Source: Limnanthes douglasii subsp. nivea
Taxonomy: Eukaryota > Streptophyta > Magnoliopsida > Brassicales > Limnanthaceae
Assembly (NCBI GenBank): GCA_036936605.1
Contig: JAUPFV010000001.1
Location: forward strand, 121,590,771-121,654,770
Length of the DNA stretch: 64,000 nt
Direction: 5' to 3'
The translations under genes were made by a program, and so were the position numbers. The notes beneath the pieces are model-generated. The model saw nothing but the letters and a program-made list of their open reading frames with translations. It was not told the origin of the DNA and did not search any database. Within the stretch, counting starts at the first letter, position 1; each line of letters begins with the position of its first letter. Shown piece after piece: positions 22,441 to 33,449 of the stretch.

Positions 22441-22800
22441 TAAAAGGTATCATCCATTTACAAACTTTAAATTAACAAATTAACTTAATATAACCATGTA
22501 AATTTCTTACCCCGTACTTTCATTTTTTATCAAACAAATATTAGAGGAATTGAATTGCTATATATATTATTTTTAAGTTTTAAAAAAATGTTTTTATTAT
22601 TACATTAATAAAGAAATTGATGATAAATATGAAGTGATACCCGATAAATACCATACAAAGTATTTTTTTACAATACTATTGATGCGGGGAATTCATACAG
22701 TCGTTCCTATTGAATGACTTTCATACTCGAAGTTTTATACATTATTATTGATGGGGAATTGATACCCCCGTTTCTATTGCATGACGTTCATACTCACAAG
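22441..22800. repeat. 360 bp segment present in A2 and A3, absent in A1
   Basis: A1 joins ACAAAG directly to TGCATG at 6420/6421, while A2 carries 360 extra bases ending in CACAAG. The right end holds two tandem units of about 60 bp (GATGCGGGGAATTCATAC and GATGGGGAATTGATAC types). It is either a small nonautonomous insertion or a deletion in A1. The A3 copy is 39654-40014. Confidence 0.7.
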
Positions 22801-24827
22801 TACATGTTTAATATAAACTTGAAATTGATTTTATAATTAATTTTAGTTTATTTTTATAAATAAAATATTATAAATTAAAATTTATAATTGTCAGTAGATT
22901 TCATGTGTAGACAATGCATTGTATATAATTTATTTTGAGTTAAACAATAAATTAATAGTTATAATCTAATATATTATATTTTGGAAGATTAGGAATATCT
23001 CTCAAAAAGGTCAAAATATATAATGTTACTCCAAAAAAAGAATTTGCTTTCAAGACTTCTCAAATCCGTCTCTTAGTTAGACCGAATCCTTATGAAAAAT
23101 TATAATTCTCACAGATCCTCTACAATGGAAGGGAAAAAGACAATTGTGGTTGTATCTTTTCAGCCTTTTTTCAAGATCCAATCTCAAAATAAACTCCTGG
23201 TTGTCAAAGATCTGTAAAACCTTCATTCGAGTCAATCAACAATGGACAATCGAACAAGAAAGAAGCAAGGTTACCGTGAAAATGTGATTACGAAGAACAA
23301 ATTCTATGTTTAGTTCTTAAAATTAAAAAACAATAAGAAAAGACGTTAATTAGATCCCATAAATCTTCAACAACCCAACATAGATAAATATTTTACAACT
23401 CATAAGCAAGACAATCCATGGAATATAAATAAACCAAGAAAATAAAGATTGTACAAAGATGCCACCAGAGCCAAGAACAAGGAATTTATCCATGGAAATG
23501 TTAAAGTACAGACGAAATAAGAACATAAAGCGGTCATATTCTCTATGCAAGATAAGTCCAATCTTCTCTCAATTTCCAATTTGACATTGATAACAAAATT
23601 CTCCTTTGGTAAACCTAGGTTAGACCAAATTCAATCATTTCTAGAAAGTTTTAAATTCATTCGTCAATTCAATATATCCCAATAGGACGATAGACATACG
23701 CTAACTGAAATGGACCACTTAGAATATGTAACCAAACTTTAGAAAATGAATGTTTGAACCCATGGCCAACATTCCTTAATATTCCTTAAATGATACTCGT
23801 GATTCAGTCCGAAAATTAAATCCCCTATAACCCCTCTCCGGTTTTCCAAGTTTACTGAAATATATGTCAATCAAGATATGATTGTACATATAGTTAAAAC
23901 TTTAGGGAGACCTCTCTTCATCAGGGTAACCGAAAAAATAGTGTCATATTCAATTATTTTAGGGTGTATTTCGAGCTTCAACGAAGGTGATGAATTATGA
24001 ACGAACATTATTTATGTTAAGAAACCATTTTATTGCCTAGATTGCAAACATCTATGACATCAATCTAAATACTGGAAAAAAATCTGGTAATAACAAAGAA
24101 TATTTAGAGATTAAACCTTTTTTTCTAATTTAAAAACCATTTAGATAGTTCAACTTTGAATCCATCTTCCCAAAAAATAACATGGATCCCAAAACAAACT
24201 ACTAAAATAAAATATATTATACTTCAAAAATCTCCAATCAACTCAATTAAAAAAAGGATATGTTAATCAAGATAATAATCTTCATACAAAAAAATTATGG
24301 AAATAAACCTGTCAATTCAAACCAAACATTAAAAATGGTGATCATAGAATAAACTCAGAAAATTTAGATTTAAAAAAAGACAGAATATGAGGTAAAACTA
24401 GAAAACAAAATATCAAAAGCAACCAAACAAATAAGCAATAACCAAAAATAGACTCTCCTGAACTTTAGAATAATGAAATAATTGAAGCTCTCCCTACTTT
24501 ATAAATAGGTAATATGTTAAATTCATTGAATGAATTTGAAAATTTTGAATCTAGTACAAAATCATATATTCCAAGTAATAAATGATCCCTCCATGTATCC
24601 CCAAATTCAAAAAAAATTGAAAGGATAGTAAATACAAGAAAAATAAGAAAAACAGAATAGAACACTCAAACGCAAAACATAGACAAGTCCACTTAATGCA
24701 AAGATGATCCAATTAAAATGATCATCTATATACTATACCTCAAATGTTAAATGACAATAAAGATCTTTGATTGAAATGCAAGGGGATAAGTAACAAAGGA
24801 ACAATCTGTAAAATAAAACCTATTATC

Positions 24828-25246
24828 TGATGAGTCGGATTCTGTCACCACGCTTTATGGGAACCGGACAGGGTCAACTCGGACAATGTCCACCTCACCG
24901 GACAGGGGCAGTTCGGACAACTATCATCCACTGAACTATCCGAACAGAACTAAAGTACTTAAAACCTAATCACTTTTTGACTAAGCTGCCTATTTACTTA
25001 CTTAGAACTAATGGGTCTTTAAACTCAACCCAAATCCATTAAACACGACCCGAAAGCCCATGTGGCCCAAATATAAGGGTATAAATACCCAACCACCAAC
25101 AATTAAATCAGGGTAATGAAATTAAATACAACAAGGCAGCTCAATTCTCCCTCTACATTCTACCCAAGTATTAAATACTCTCAAAATTCCACCAAACTCT
25201 AAACAAAAATTACAAACTTACCCTCAAATAGAAATAAACCTTACCA
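24828..25246 (+). repeat. 5' LTR of G1 (419 bp)
   Basis: It starts TGATGAGTC and ends CTTACCA, with target sequence TTATC immediately left (24823-24827). A TATAAATA box is at 25080-25087, inside the near-palindrome GGGTATAAATACCC. Confidence 0.95.
24864..24931 (+). promoter_or_regulatory. G LTR U3: 34 bp tandem duplication with CGGACA motifs
   Basis: GGACA recurs at 24866, 24881, 24900 and 24915, spaced 15, 19 and 15 bp, which is a 34 bp unit present twice. GGTCAACT within it reads AGTTGACC on the other strand, the WRKY W-box core. All three G LTRs have it. The enhancer role is inferred. Confidence 0.55.
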
Positions 25247-25249
25247 AAT

Positions 25250-25267
25250 TGGCGACCGCAGCGGGAG
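25250..25267 (+). other. primer binding site of G1
   Basis: TGGCGACCGCAGCGGGAG begins four bases after the LTR with TGG, the complement of a tRNA CCA end. The exact tRNA is not determined here. Confidence 0.7.
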
Positions 25268-25318
25268 CACGACGGTGCCTGGATCTAGCATTCCAAACCA
25301 TCAGAAAAATCAGTCCGA

Positions 25319-26852
25319 ATGAATCCAGAAGCACCGGAAGTACCACCATCTTTGCTTGAAGTGGTAGGAGAAAATGATGAATATACCATCGAGGAGCGTG
25401 ATAGATTAAAGGGAAAGATAGAAGCTCTGAGGGCAGAGAAGACAAAGATGGGCATAAAAGAAAAGTCAAAGGCATCAGTTTCTCATCATACTGACAACCC
25501 TAGAGAGCATGAGCCTTCAAAGACCCATGTGAGTACGAAGAAGACTCATGCTAGCTCCAAAAGTCTCACCGGTCCAAGCCGGTGGAGAGCTCTGATTCAG
25601 ACTCAGAATCTTCCAGTAGCTCCTCGGGCGAAGATGCAGTTGAAGAATCCTTGTCCTCCAGCAGTGATGAGGGCCGATCTAAAAAGAAACAAAAGTTGGT
25701 TAAGAAGTATTCAAGAAAAAGGAATAGGCATCGAAAGTTAAAGAGGCATATAGGCAAAGGGTTATCTCATAGCCGGAGACATATAGACCGGATGCTGGTG
25801 GATCCTTTTGCCTTCCATGATGAGCCAGGTATCTTTGCAACTCCTAACGAGGATACCGTTTTCAGTCGTGGCCGGAATTGGAGACAATCTTCATTGTCTT
25901 CCAAGATCCTATCCGGGAACCTCCCCAAGAGGTTTGATAGTACGGAAATGGAAAAATACGATGGCAGTAAAGACCCGGACAATCACTTGGAACAATTAAA
26001 AAACATTATGATGAATTTCGATGATGACGATAAGTTGCTTTGTAGAGAATTCTCCCAGTCTTTTACGGGGAGTGCTTTGAAGTGGTATAACAGCCTACCA
26101 CAGGGGTGCATCAGAAATTTTGATACTTTTTGGGTGGCCTTCCGGAGGCAGTTTGTTAGAAGTAAGGAGGTGAAGGGCAATGGGGATACAATTATCAATT
26201 GTGCTCAAGAACCGAATGAATCTCTGAAGGAATATATAAGTCGTTTTGTAAACACTAAAAATGGGTTGGCTGATTGCTTTAATCAAGTGGCAATATTTTA
26301 TCTGAGACAGGGCTTAAACCCTGGAAATTTGGCAGTGACCAGAAAAAAGGCCATGACATGGGGAGGTCTACTGAATCAGGTTGGAAAGCAAATTAACATG
26401 GATGAAACAAAGAAAAATAGGGTGCACAGGCAGGTGAGGTCTGACCCGACTGCACCAAACCCCAACCAAAATTAGTTCGGGAAGAAGGCAAGGGAGGCCG
26501 AACAGGGTCATAACAGAGCTAAAGCTCAGTCTCAGCGAGTTGCGCCTGCCCAGAGTCAACAATCTAGAAATAAGAGAGGGCCTTGGGTTCAACCGGAGTG
26601 GTTCGCTGAGTTAAAAGAAAGTGTAGCCACCATTTATGACAAAACAAAGGAAGAAGTACACTATAGAAGGCCCGATGCGCTACAATCTCCTAGGGAGCAT
26701 CGTAATAATTCCTTCTGTCAGTATCATAATGATACTGGCCATACCTTTAAGGATTGTATTGATTTAAAGCAAGAAGTCCAGAATTTAATTGAAAGAGGAA
26801 AGTTGGGAGCATATGTTAAAAGAAGAGGAGGAAATAGGCCTGATAATGCTCG
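25319..26852 (+). pseudogene. G1 gag remnant
   Basis: Frame one opens at ATG 25319 with a short coiled segment (EERDRLKGKIEALRAEK). The protein continues in another frame from about 25565 with an acidic serine-rich stretch, a basic stretch, and the Retrotrans_gag domain (FDSTEMEKYDGSKDPDNHLE to about QGLNPGN, 25930-26330). The same frame change is in unit 2, so it predates the duplication. A TAG at 26473-26475 corresponds to CAG in unit 2 (43680-43682). The Tat-type zinc finger (CQYHNDTGHTFKDC) follows at about 26716-26760. The sequence then joins unrelated-frame material at 26852. Confidence 0.9.
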
Positions 26853-27975
26853 TGGTTTCCCAATCTTGATGGAGGTTCTTTATTAAAAGTCTTTCAACAG
26901 GCCTCTACTACATTTCCTCAGATTAAATGATTTCTAAAGTAGACTATTAAAATTTCATGATGGAGAAGGGTCATCATATTGTGGTTATAAAGTTTTAACT
27001 TGAAGAGTCATAATCACAGGATATTATTGGCCTACCATCATCGCAGATGTTAAAGTTCTGGTGAAGATATGTGATCATTGTCAAAGATATGCAAATTTCA
27101 TTCATGTGTCACCAGTTCCCATAGAATCAATATCTCAAATTTCACAATTCTATAGATGGGTACTTGATCTGGTTGGGCCCCTCCCAATGGCTTCAAGGGG
27201 TTGCCGTACCATAATTGTTGAAATACATTATTTCTCCAAATGGATAGAGGATCCACCTTTGTCTGGAACAAATTCTAAGGCAGTAATTACATTTATTCTC
27301 ACCAACATATGCTGCCAATTTGTAATTCCTAAACGCATCACCATAGTTAACGGTCCTCAGTTTGATAATAATGTCATGGCTACGTTTTGTGCATCGAGAG
27401 GAATTCATCATTTTTTTTCTTCTCCTTTACATCCCTAAGCCAATGACAAGTTGAATTAGCAAATCGAACAATTATGTCACGATTAAAAAATAATTTATAG
27501 GGAGCTGCTAGGAAATAGACAAGAAACTTGCAAAAAATACTATGGGTATACCGGGCTACTCTACATACAGCCACACAAGAGTCTTCATTTTCTTTAGTTT
27601 ATGGGATGGATACAATCAAACCTGTAAAGGAAACTCTCCCTCAAAATTATTTCGAAAGCGAGAATGAGATAGCTATGAGGGCTCAGTTGCATTTGGTTGA
27701 AGAAAAGAGGGTGAAGGCACATTTAAAAACTGAACATTATCAAGGGTTGATGAGGAGTAGGTTTGCCACTAAGGTAAAAAGAAGATATTTTCAAGTTGGA
27801 GATAAAGTGTTGAGAAACATATTCTTGCACACCAAGGAGAAACAGTTCGGAAAATTAGCTCTAAATTGGGAAGGACCATACATCTTATGTGAAAAAAGTT
27901 AAGCACAGAACATACAAACTCTACGATAAAGAAGACAACTTGTTGAAGCATCCTTGGAGCATGGAGCATCTCGGG
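26853..27975 (+). pseudogene. G1 integrase remnant
   Basis: The segment resumes in the region just before integrase. It keeps CDHCQRYANFIH (zinc module), LDLVGPLPMAS (first Asp), VNGPQFDN (the second catalytic Asp reads Asn here) and the GPY-type C-terminal part KLALNWEGPYIL. The Glu region is destroyed by stops near 27440-27520. It is about 70% identical to the G2 integrase, so it comes from a different subfamily copy. Confidence 0.85.
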
Positions 27976-28019
27976 TTGTAATTAGATTAAGCTCATCTTG
28001 TAAATATTTCCTTTTCTTT

Positions 28020-28090
28020 ACTTCAATATAAATATTGGGGGACATACTCCTTCCTACCTTGGTATCGCGGGGAGGTTTTAATGAGGTGTA
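28020..28090 (+). promoter_or_regulatory. conserved post-integrase motif in G1
   Basis: Sequence of the form ACTCCTTCCTACCTTGG, then GCGGGGAGGTTTTAATGAGG, is shared with G2 (59605-59660) and H (50245-50292). CCT..CC can pair with GG..AGG to form a small hairpin. It may be a packaging, termination or boundary signal. The role is inferred. Confidence 0.5.
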
Positions 28091-28099
28091 CAAATTTAT

Positions 28100-28400
28100 C
28101 ATTTGCCTCTTTTAAAGTTGTTATTTTGGTTGGATCAGAAGTATTAAAATTTTATTAAAAGCTTGTTTCCCTCAAATAGATTATCTTTGAGTTGATCGGA
28201 AGTATTAAAGACTTATTCAAGCCTTGATGGGTTAAAGGCTTATTAAAAGCGTGTTACCCTTAAATGGATTACCTTTGAGTGGATCAGATGTATTAAAGAC
28301 TTGTTAAACAGCTTATGGATTAAAATATTATTGAACGACTGTTGCCTTTAAATGAATGATCTATGTATAGATCGGATAAATGTAAGATTGATTAAGTTTA
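28100..28400 (+). repeat. tandem repeat of about 87 bp in the G1 3' noncoding region
   Basis: CCCTCAAATAG, CCCTTAAATGG and GCCTTTAAATG cores start at 28169, 28257 and 28344, each followed by a TTTGAG..GATCGG-type segment. A partial fourth copy precedes them at 28105. G2 lacks this array. Confidence 0.75.
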
Positions 28401-28790
28401 TAATTCCTATGAAGAAAATATTTTTTATTTTTTATTTAATTTTTAAAAAATACTCGGATATTAAGGGAAGTATAAAAGAAGATAAGGAAAAAAATACTAA
28501 GCAAGTAAAATTTGAAATGACATGGAATACGAATAGAATCATAAAAGAATCTGATCCACGTTACAAAATTCCTTGTAAACCACAAGGAGTTGTAAAACAA
28601 GAGCTTCCAGAAAATCAGATATTAAAACAACAAAATGCCTTGCATACTCCAACGACTTCGATTCAGAATACCAACACTGTAAAAATAATTAACCTTAGGG
28701 CTCGTTCCCTTCGGTTTTCTTCTCAACATTACCATCTTCTTTCTACTCTTTATCATCACTTGAGTCATGCTCAAGATCTGGTGAAGACAT
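28400..28790. other. spacer between tandem repeats and antisense gene in G1
   Basis: A 146-codon frame (28352-28792, plus strand) is open here but matches nothing in G2 or H and I do not support it as a gene. Confidence 0.4.
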
Positions 28791-30829
28791 AGACCTTACA
28801 ATCATGTTGAATTTATTACTTTGTGTCATAGTATGAAAGGGAACTTCGTCATCCGGTACAAAACTCCACAGTTTCCTAAGAGACCGTTTGGGAAACGAGT
28901 CATGGAACAAAAGGAGCATATATACTTTAACAGACTATTCCCTCCATTCGATGAATTTAAACACCCCTTCAGTATATGTTTTCCTTGCTGGGGCTATATC
29001 TTGGGCCTTTGTTTCTTTCAAAGAGGTGATATTATCATCCTTTTTCTTGAGAAGATCTTGTAATCTCTTCTTCTCTTTGGATAATTGTTCATTGATAGTT
29101 TTCTCATTGGTTAGTGCTTCATTCGAGGAATTAAGCTACTGGGAAGTGGTAGACTGGAGTTCAGTATAGCTGGTTCATGATTTTTCTCGATTGGCCTTAG
29201 CTTGTTCCAAATCAGCACTCAGTTGCTCTTTTTCTTTACGCAAAGTTTCAACCTTTTTTTGTTCGACCACGAGGAAATCTTTCAGGCCTTAGTTGTCAGT
29301 TTGAAGGGAAATGATGTCTTTTTTCTGAGCTCTGACTTGTCTTTCCAAGTCAACTATTGTCCTGATGTACATGCTCATTGGATACTTTAAAATATTCACC
29401 ATCATGAATCATTGCATTGACTATGGTGGTTGTATGGGGGAACGTTCAGTCAAAATCTTCTTTGTCAAATTAACTGAAGTACAATTTCCTATATCATCCT
29501 CGTTAACATTACCTTCAGCAAAAGGTTGGTCAGCGGTAGGAAACACTTGAGAGGAAGGATCAGCATGTACCTATTTTTGGGGAGGAACTTCAGTAGGAAG
29601 GATAAGAGGAATGACCTCGGATCGGAGTATGTCTCCGAACCGATGCCCATTTCTTCTTCTTTTCTATCATGTTATCACTACCCCCTTGGCATCTCTTGTG
29701 TCTTTTTTTATTCTTAATGTTTGGAGAATGTTGTGGCCCTTTGGCCTGACCTATTATTGCCACTACAACCTCCAATAATGCAGCATCAATCCCTCATGGG
29801 AATCCCGAACTACTCACATCGGGAAGCCCTTGAGAGGAATCTTCACATTTCTTCTTCTTCTTCTTCTTGATTTTTGTCAAGATTACTATAAGCCTTATTC
29901 CTAGCTAGTAAATAAAAGCTTACCATCAGTTTCCTTAGTTTGTTTGAAGATATTAGCAGCTTCATGAGGACTGGTAAACTATTTCCATGAGAGAGCCGTA
30001 GTTGAGCTTGTTCTCCATAGATGGTCACTTACCATGTTAGCTGCAGTAAAACATTTATGGAGCCCAGTTCCCCAATTCTTTGTAGCACATTGATTTTGCT
30101 TTGAAAAAGTAGTTCATCCCCACTCTAAATATTCTGAGAACATCTTGGAAAACACTGAAAGATAAAATCTGATGTGGAGTTTTAATATTATCATCTAATG
30201 TGAAGTTCAACACTAACATCCGATGTGAAATTTAATATCAATTGTAGAGTGTTTACCTGAACTTTTCCAGTATCTAGTTAAAGCACTTGAATTTCCTTTG
30301 GAAGTAATCTTCTTTTCATTTTCCCAAGAACCACTGATGATGAGGAATTAAGTCCTCTAAGTCTTATTAGCCTCGAGCAAATCATCAACCGCCTTGTAAT
30401 TATTCCCTATGTTGAAATAATTGATGGGGATATGATGGTTTCGACACAAGCCGGCACAACAGAAAACTGTTCCATGAACATTAGAATCTTGGAAATTCTT
30501 GAGGCAATGATGTTGGCTAATAAGGTATACCAAGCATTGGGGCTTAACTAGCACAGACATAGTTTTACTAAGTGAAAGTATCTAACTATCTCTAGGTCCA
30601 AAGGGAACCGAAGACCCCCGTTTAGTACTTCGGTATATACCACTAGGTCTTTAGCCTTGTTATCCACTGGAGTCTCATCAGGGATGGGAATTCTCCCCTT
30701 GATAGACTCCGAAAAAGCCTCATTTATTCCTTATTCTATATAACTCAACAGTGTGGATATACACATAAGAGATTTTTTGAAGTTCTAACAAGTACTTAAC
30801 ACTGACCTTGAAAATGTTAGGTATTAGAG
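28791..30829 (-). pseudogene. antisense accessory gene remnant of G1, cut at the duplication join
   Basis: Read on the minus strand it parallels the G2 antisense gene. From 30829 it has the end of the PF04195-like domain (HIPINYFNIGNNYKAVDDLL, then SGSWEN), an intron from 30256 to 30155 (GTAAAC to CTTTCAG, 102 bp), a basic linker (about 29590-29775) and a coiled-coil tail (about 29400-28990), ending in an FHDSFPKRSLRKLWS segment. Many stops are present. The intron lies at the same place and phase as in G2 and H. Confidence 0.75.
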
Positions 30830-32550
30830 GGCCTAGATAAAATAAATGACTATGATTAGTCTAGAAAAATCAAGAAGAAGTTGATGAATTCTTGTAAATT
30901 TTTGTCACAAAATAAAACCTGATAAAAGTAATTGGATGCGTTTCTCTTCTATTGGTTAGTATTTTTAATATATTTTTAAAACATGTAAAAAATAGTAAGA
31001 TTATTATCTCTAAAGCATCATTGAAATGCATCCATTTGTCATGGAAAACATAACTATTTATCAAAGAAACACTAATAAAGACATGATACAAAAATATTAC
31101 AAATGGTTGGGAATTGAAGGAAAAACAAAATTAGAGTTAATTAAAACCCTAAAAAATAACCCAATTGAACACATATATTTAATCTATAGTTTCACTCACT
31201 TTTTGTAATACCTGATCTATCATATACGTTATATTCCCCCATTTACCATCTATTATGTTGTCACGCCTCTATCATCTATATTATGTCTCGTGTATTTTAT
31301 GTATTACATGTCCGCATCTTTCATGTGATAATTATAAAACATCTATCATGAATTACATTATCCATCCTTTATCACGAATTATATTGCTATGTATTAATCA
31401 TGTATTATAATGTCCCTCGCCTATCGTGTATTACATTATCCTATAGAATTTTATGTATTATATATCCTCTCATCTATTATGTATTATATTTTCTCATATC
31501 TATCATGTACTTTATTATCTTATACTAAATTATCTCGCATCTATTGTTTACTTAAGTATTTACAATTTTATAGGTTTTGGTACAAGAATTGGCCCAAGAG
31601 GGGAGGGGGGAATGATTATATTGATGTAGATGAGAAAATAAATTCATTAATTATTCAAGAACATGCCAATAAAAAATAAACCACACAAACTAAAAATTAC
31701 TACACATCGAAGGAAAATTAAATCAAAGAATGTTGCATAACCAAGAAAATATTCTGGATATACAACAAAAGCTGGTACTTGTACTATATAAAACAGAAGG
31801 CAATACCAAAAAAATAAGTTACTAGTTAACAAAGGAGAAATTCAGCATCTCAGATGCTTATGAATCTAAAGACAACTGACAAGTTGGTAAACAAGAAATC
31901 TTCAGTAAATGTAGCTGACATAAACTACAATTTAAAAGTAGAGAATATGCATCTAAAGAGATTATTATACAAACAAAGTAAGAATATTTTATCTATCATC
32001 TTTTTGTGATCTCTTATTTATCATCATTACATGGCCTCAGATATATTATCATTCCATTGCATTATTCCTATCATCACTGACTAGCCTCGCATCTATTAGT
32101 ATTTCTTGATCTCTCATATATTATCATTTCATGGTCTTACATCTATCATTATGTTTCCTGACATCACATGAATCATCATTGCATGGTCTCGTATGTATCA
32201 GCAGTCTCAATCTATCATCATCTATAGTCTCGCATCTATCATCATTACATGGTCCCACATTTATCATATTGTGTATTTGCATGGCCTCACATATAAAATT
32301 GTTTTATCTTTTTATTATCTAGTTTTTAATATTCGGGATCATTTATCTTGGAGGGAATTAATATGAAAACCCAACAACGACCAAACCCCGGCGTAGCCAA
32401 AGTATTGACTTAGAATTAGTGTATCAAACATATAATTATTTAATTGCTCGTAAGAGTTTGAAGACGATATTGAAGAACTAAAACGATCATTCATTGAAAA
32501 TGACAAGATCATATCATAATTGAAAAAAATATAATGAAAAATAAAGAAAG

Positions 32551-32582
<32 letters not shown>

Positions 32583-33420
32583 TGGAACTTGGAAAACACA
32601 TTTGAATAGGCTACATTTAAAGTAAACACATATTTAGAAAAAATACCGCTCAAAATATCTAAAATATATACAAGGAAAAAACGAACACATGATAGGGAAA
32701 TATAGCAGAATCAACTAATAAAAAAGCATGTATTGAGGGCTCTTCTAGTGAAAATGTAGGAGAATCAAGAATCACCTTCCAAGTTAAAGAAAAAGTACAT
32801 GATCATACTGATATGCAGGAATTTCATGATCATAAAATGGTTATATATAATCCTTCTTATATTCAAATTGAAAGACAATACCTTTATGCTATAGAGGTGA
32901 TACAAGAGAAACCAATGATCTATGAGATGGTTCTAAACTAGAAAAAGTCTATTAATGTTGTTGTGGAGAATATTCCAAACAAGAATAAGGTCATTAATAC
33001 TATTGTTATGAATGTTCAAACTAAAAGAAACATGTTGATGTTGTTGTGCAAGATATTTTGAACTAGATTGTTGCTTTTGACAAAAAAATTAAAGAAAATC
33101 TTTATTATTGATAAAATGTTTTAAAAATATATGTACTATTGTAATGTTTTAAAATATATGTTTATTTGGGTATTAAATTATATTTTTCTTATATATTTTA
33201 ATATTTGGTCTCATATTAAATTTATAATTTATGGTTTTGCATAATATAGTTTCTCATGACATGGTCTTTCATGATATAGTCTCACACAAAGTTTTTAATA
33301 TCTGATCTTGTATGATATTGTCTCGCATAATATTGTCTCGCAGGATATGGTCTCCCATGTCATGTATTGTCCCAATTTTTTTCATATTTTCTTACACTTG
33401 TCACTGTCTCGCATTTTGTT
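30830..33420 (+). mobile_element. B family, copy in unit 2 (starts inside exon 2)
   Basis: It is the duplicate of 11236-13850. It has exon 2 (to 31204), minisatellite intron 31205-31573, exon 3 (31574-31977), minisatellite intron 31978-32336 with a mutated acceptor (ATTCGG), exon 4 with (AG)14 at 32554-32581, and minisatellite block 5 at 33200-33420. The same stop replaces Trp in the LEKINDYD. motif, so the gene was already dead before duplication. Confidence 0.7.
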
Positions 33421-33449
33421 TTCTTGGTTTCTCAAATCGTTAATGTTTG

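Larger units (their letters stand above)
19888..24827 (+). mobile_element. A-family copy A2, broken at 24828 by gypsy G1
   Basis: It matches A1 from 21134 on and A3 throughout. The 5' noncoding part runs to about 23120, ORF1 remnants to about 24740, and then the endonuclease start stops abruptly at CCTATTATC where the G LTR begins. ORF1 shows the same zinc knuckle as A1 (about 24030-24075) with a stop in place of Gly. A 60 bp stretch present in A3 and A1 near 21930 is missing. Confidence 0.75.
11236..30829. repeat. unit 1 of a large tandem segmental duplication (about 19.6 kb)
   Basis: From 11236 to about 26850 the sequence matches 30830-43929 plus 55364-55490 in order and orientation, at about 97-98% identity by eye. 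It covers B1, a LINE, A2 and the 5' part of gypsy G. The join 30829/30830 puts the interior of a gypsy antisense gene next to the interior of a B exon. Unit 1 alone holds 17341-19887. Unit 2 alone holds element H. Confidence 0.9.
24828..30829 (+). mobile_element. Ty3/gypsy Tat-lineage element G1, chimeric and truncated
   Basis: It has a 5' LTR, primer site and gag close to G2. After an internal deletion of protease, reverse transcriptase and RNase H (join near 26852), it has an integrase remnant and an antisense gene remnant that are only about 70% similar to G2. It ends at 30829 inside the antisense gene and has no 3' LTR. The abrupt change in similarity shows that two related elements are joined. 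It sits at the same LINE position as G2, so both derive from one insertion. Confidence 0.9.

Noticed and set aside
25319..25741. Programmed frameshift between the two gag frames of G
   Set aside because: The homologous H gag reads through in one frame, so a fixed mutation older than the duplication is the simpler explanation.
28352..28792. 146-codon plus-strand frame in G1
   Set aside because: It lies in the noncoding region after integrase, has no homologue in G2 or H, and the bases are A-rich, so it is probably a chance frame.
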